Assembly (NCBI RefSeq): GCF_900101105.1
Contig: NZ_FNGA01000002.1
Location: 248,001-312,000, forward strand
Length of the DNA: 64,000 nucleotides
Source of the DNA: Maridesulfovibrio ferrireducens
GTDB lineage: Bacteria; Desulfobacterota; Desulfovibrionia; Desulfovibrionales; Desulfovibrionaceae
Direction of reading: 5' to 3'
Shown piece by piece: positions 63,115 through 64,000 of the stretch. The notes beneath the pieces were generated by a model that saw nothing but the letters and a program-made list of their open reading frames with translations, was not told where the DNA came from and ran no database searches. Every line of letters starts with the position of its first letter. Position 1 is the stretch's first letter. A program made the position numbers and the translations under genes.

Positions 63115-64000
63115 ATGGACAAAAGTTTATTAAAACAACTCGATGCAATAATCTCATCAGTCATACGGGGGGATTACTCCCAATCAGTTGAGATGGATCG
63201 AATGCAGGATAATAAAAAATATACGCAGGATGAAGTCCGGTTCCTGGAATCTCTCGGATTTATGTCCGTTAAATTGGAAGCCAGAGAATTCGTACTAGAA
63301 GAAACAATAGAAGGCCTGAAATCCAGAAATGCAGAACTACTGGAAGAGAAAAAAAAGAATAACCTGTTTTCAAATATTTTTGTAAGCCTGTTCCTTTCCG
63401 TTTCACTATACATTTTTCTGATCTTTCTTGCCGATAAACTTAATTACGAAAACAAGAACTCGGCAAGAATCGTTGAAGCAATTTTCCTAATGGTAAGCAT
63501 TTTCATCATCCGCAAAAGTGGTTTTTCATTTTCATTCCTTGGGGTGACCCTCGATGGGGCCGTGGAATCCATCCGTCGCATGCTGCCCGGCACCCTCATA
63601 ACTTGTGTAGCACTCATCCTGCTCAAAGTTTTTTTCATCATGTTCTGGGGTAAAGAAATGGGCAACGATCTTTTTGTCATGGACAATTTTAATTTGCTGT
63701 TCGCTGTATATCTCCCTGTTGCGGCACTGCAGGAATTTATTGCCAGAGGGGTGATACAAACTACCATTGAATCTGTGCTGGACAAACCCTACGCAACCCT
63801 CCAGGCAATCCTCACAGCATCGGCTCTTTTCGGGCTGGTGCACATCCAGCTTTCCGTGGGAATAGCCTTTGCATCCTTTGTCTGCTCACTATACTGGGGA
63901 TATTTATATACCCAAAAGAGATGTCTGGTAGGTGTCAGCATATCCCATTTCATGATTGGCGGTCTGGCATATGTGCTGGGTTTCTGGGACTACCTTTACA
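63115..64000 (+). CDS. CPBP-family intramembrane metalloprotease (partial, cut by window end)
   Basis: About 295 codons are visible. An N-terminal soluble helix (~90 residues, with a coiled-coil-like EETIEGLKSRNAELLEEKKK) precedes at least seven hydrophobic segments. The CPBP/Abi motifs are present: motif 1 AALQEFIARG (usual EExxxR has QE here), motif 2 FGLVHIQLS and motif 3 ISHFMIGG. Such membrane proteases cleave prenylated or other peptides and include bacteriocin-immunity and CAAX-type members. The change of the first Glu to Gln may weaken activity. It starts two bases after the Cys-rich protein. Confidence 0.75.
   Translation, partial: MDKSLLKQLDAIISSVIRGDYSQSVEMDRMQDNKKYTQDEVRFLESLGFMSVKLEAREFVLEETIEGLKSRNAELLEEKKKNNLFSNIFVSLFLSVSLYIFLIFLADKLNYENKNSARIVEAIFLMVSIFIIRKSGFSFSFLGVTLDGAVESIRRMLPGTLITCVALILLKVFFIMFWGKEMGNDLFVMDNFNLLFAVYLPVAALQEFIARGVIQTTIESVLDKPYATLQAILTASALFGLVHIQLSVGIAFASFVCSLYWGYLYTQKRCLVGVSISHFMIGGLAYVLGFWDYLY

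Overview
The window joins the right-hand part of an integrated mobile element (positions 1 to about 23,016) to a chromosomal surface-glycan locus (about 24,300 to 59,754) and a debris zone with a short tail of chromosomal genes (59,755 to 64,000). Base composition (fairly AT-rich) and protein character suggest a marine Gram-negative of the Desulfovibrio group. This is my impression from the protein sequences and is not proven by any marker gene here.

The island. On the left is a mobilisation region: a truncated TraJ-like relaxosome gene, a Rha-family phage regulator, and an IncP/MOBP-type origin of transfer with a recognisable nick region near 1368/1369. Just beyond it lies a run of 10-bp phased repeats. 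The cargo comes next. A very AT-rich two-gene operon (1756-8441) encodes a 1718-residue GHKL-ATPase protein with phosphoribosyltransferase-like segments and a receiver-metallophosphoesterase fusion. A decayed IS1595-family element separates it from a DNA-phosphorothioation-like cassette (9076-17397). That cassette holds a DUF4007 protein, a large P-loop ATPase and a PAPS-reductase-like protein (the SspB/C/D trio), flanked by a DGQHR-domain protein and two GIY-YIG proteins. A membrane protein and a lipoprotein follow. The lysogeny-style control block has a CI-like repressor, a divergent Cro-like gene, a CII-like protein, a probable excisionase and a tyrosine integrase. The element ends in the 3' part of a tRNA-Leu(UAA) gene that has no 5' half here, as expected when the complete tRNA sits at the other, unseen, end.

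The glycan locus. Plus-strand genes at 24,306-28,644 encode a glycosyltransferase, a nucleotide-sugar 4,6-dehydratase and a UDP-sulfoquinovose synthase-like enzyme. A long minus-strand series (46,929 down to 28,765) encodes a complete GDP-L-fucose route from mannose-6-phosphate (ManC, ManB, Gmd, Fcl). It also carries a nonulosonic-acid-type pathway with two different NeuB-family synthases, a CMP-sugar synthetase, a CBS-aminotransferase fusion, a DapA-family enzyme and an isomerase, together with a methyltransferase and large multi-domain glycosyltransferases. Divergent from these is a three-gene unit (47,647-51,679): a type I-beta DAHP synthase, an FkbO/Hyg5-type chorismatase and a large protein of unknown function. 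It looks like a dedicated route to a hydroxybenzoate-type or related chorismate product. More sugar- and glycan-modifying genes follow (sugar O-methyltransferase, two FkbM methyltransferases, a glycosyltransferase, a C-methyltransferase and a GMD-like dehydratase). The last three of these look more GC-rich and foreign.

The right end contains a decayed group II intron reverse transcriptase, a broken small gene and a broken tyrosine recombinase. A Cys-rich membrane protein and a CPBP-family membrane protease, cut by the window edge, come last.

The strongest candidate for an undescribed system is the GHKL/PRTase-like plus receiver-phosphoesterase pair. The next two are the atypical Ssp-like cassette and the DAHP synthase-chorismatase-unknown trio.
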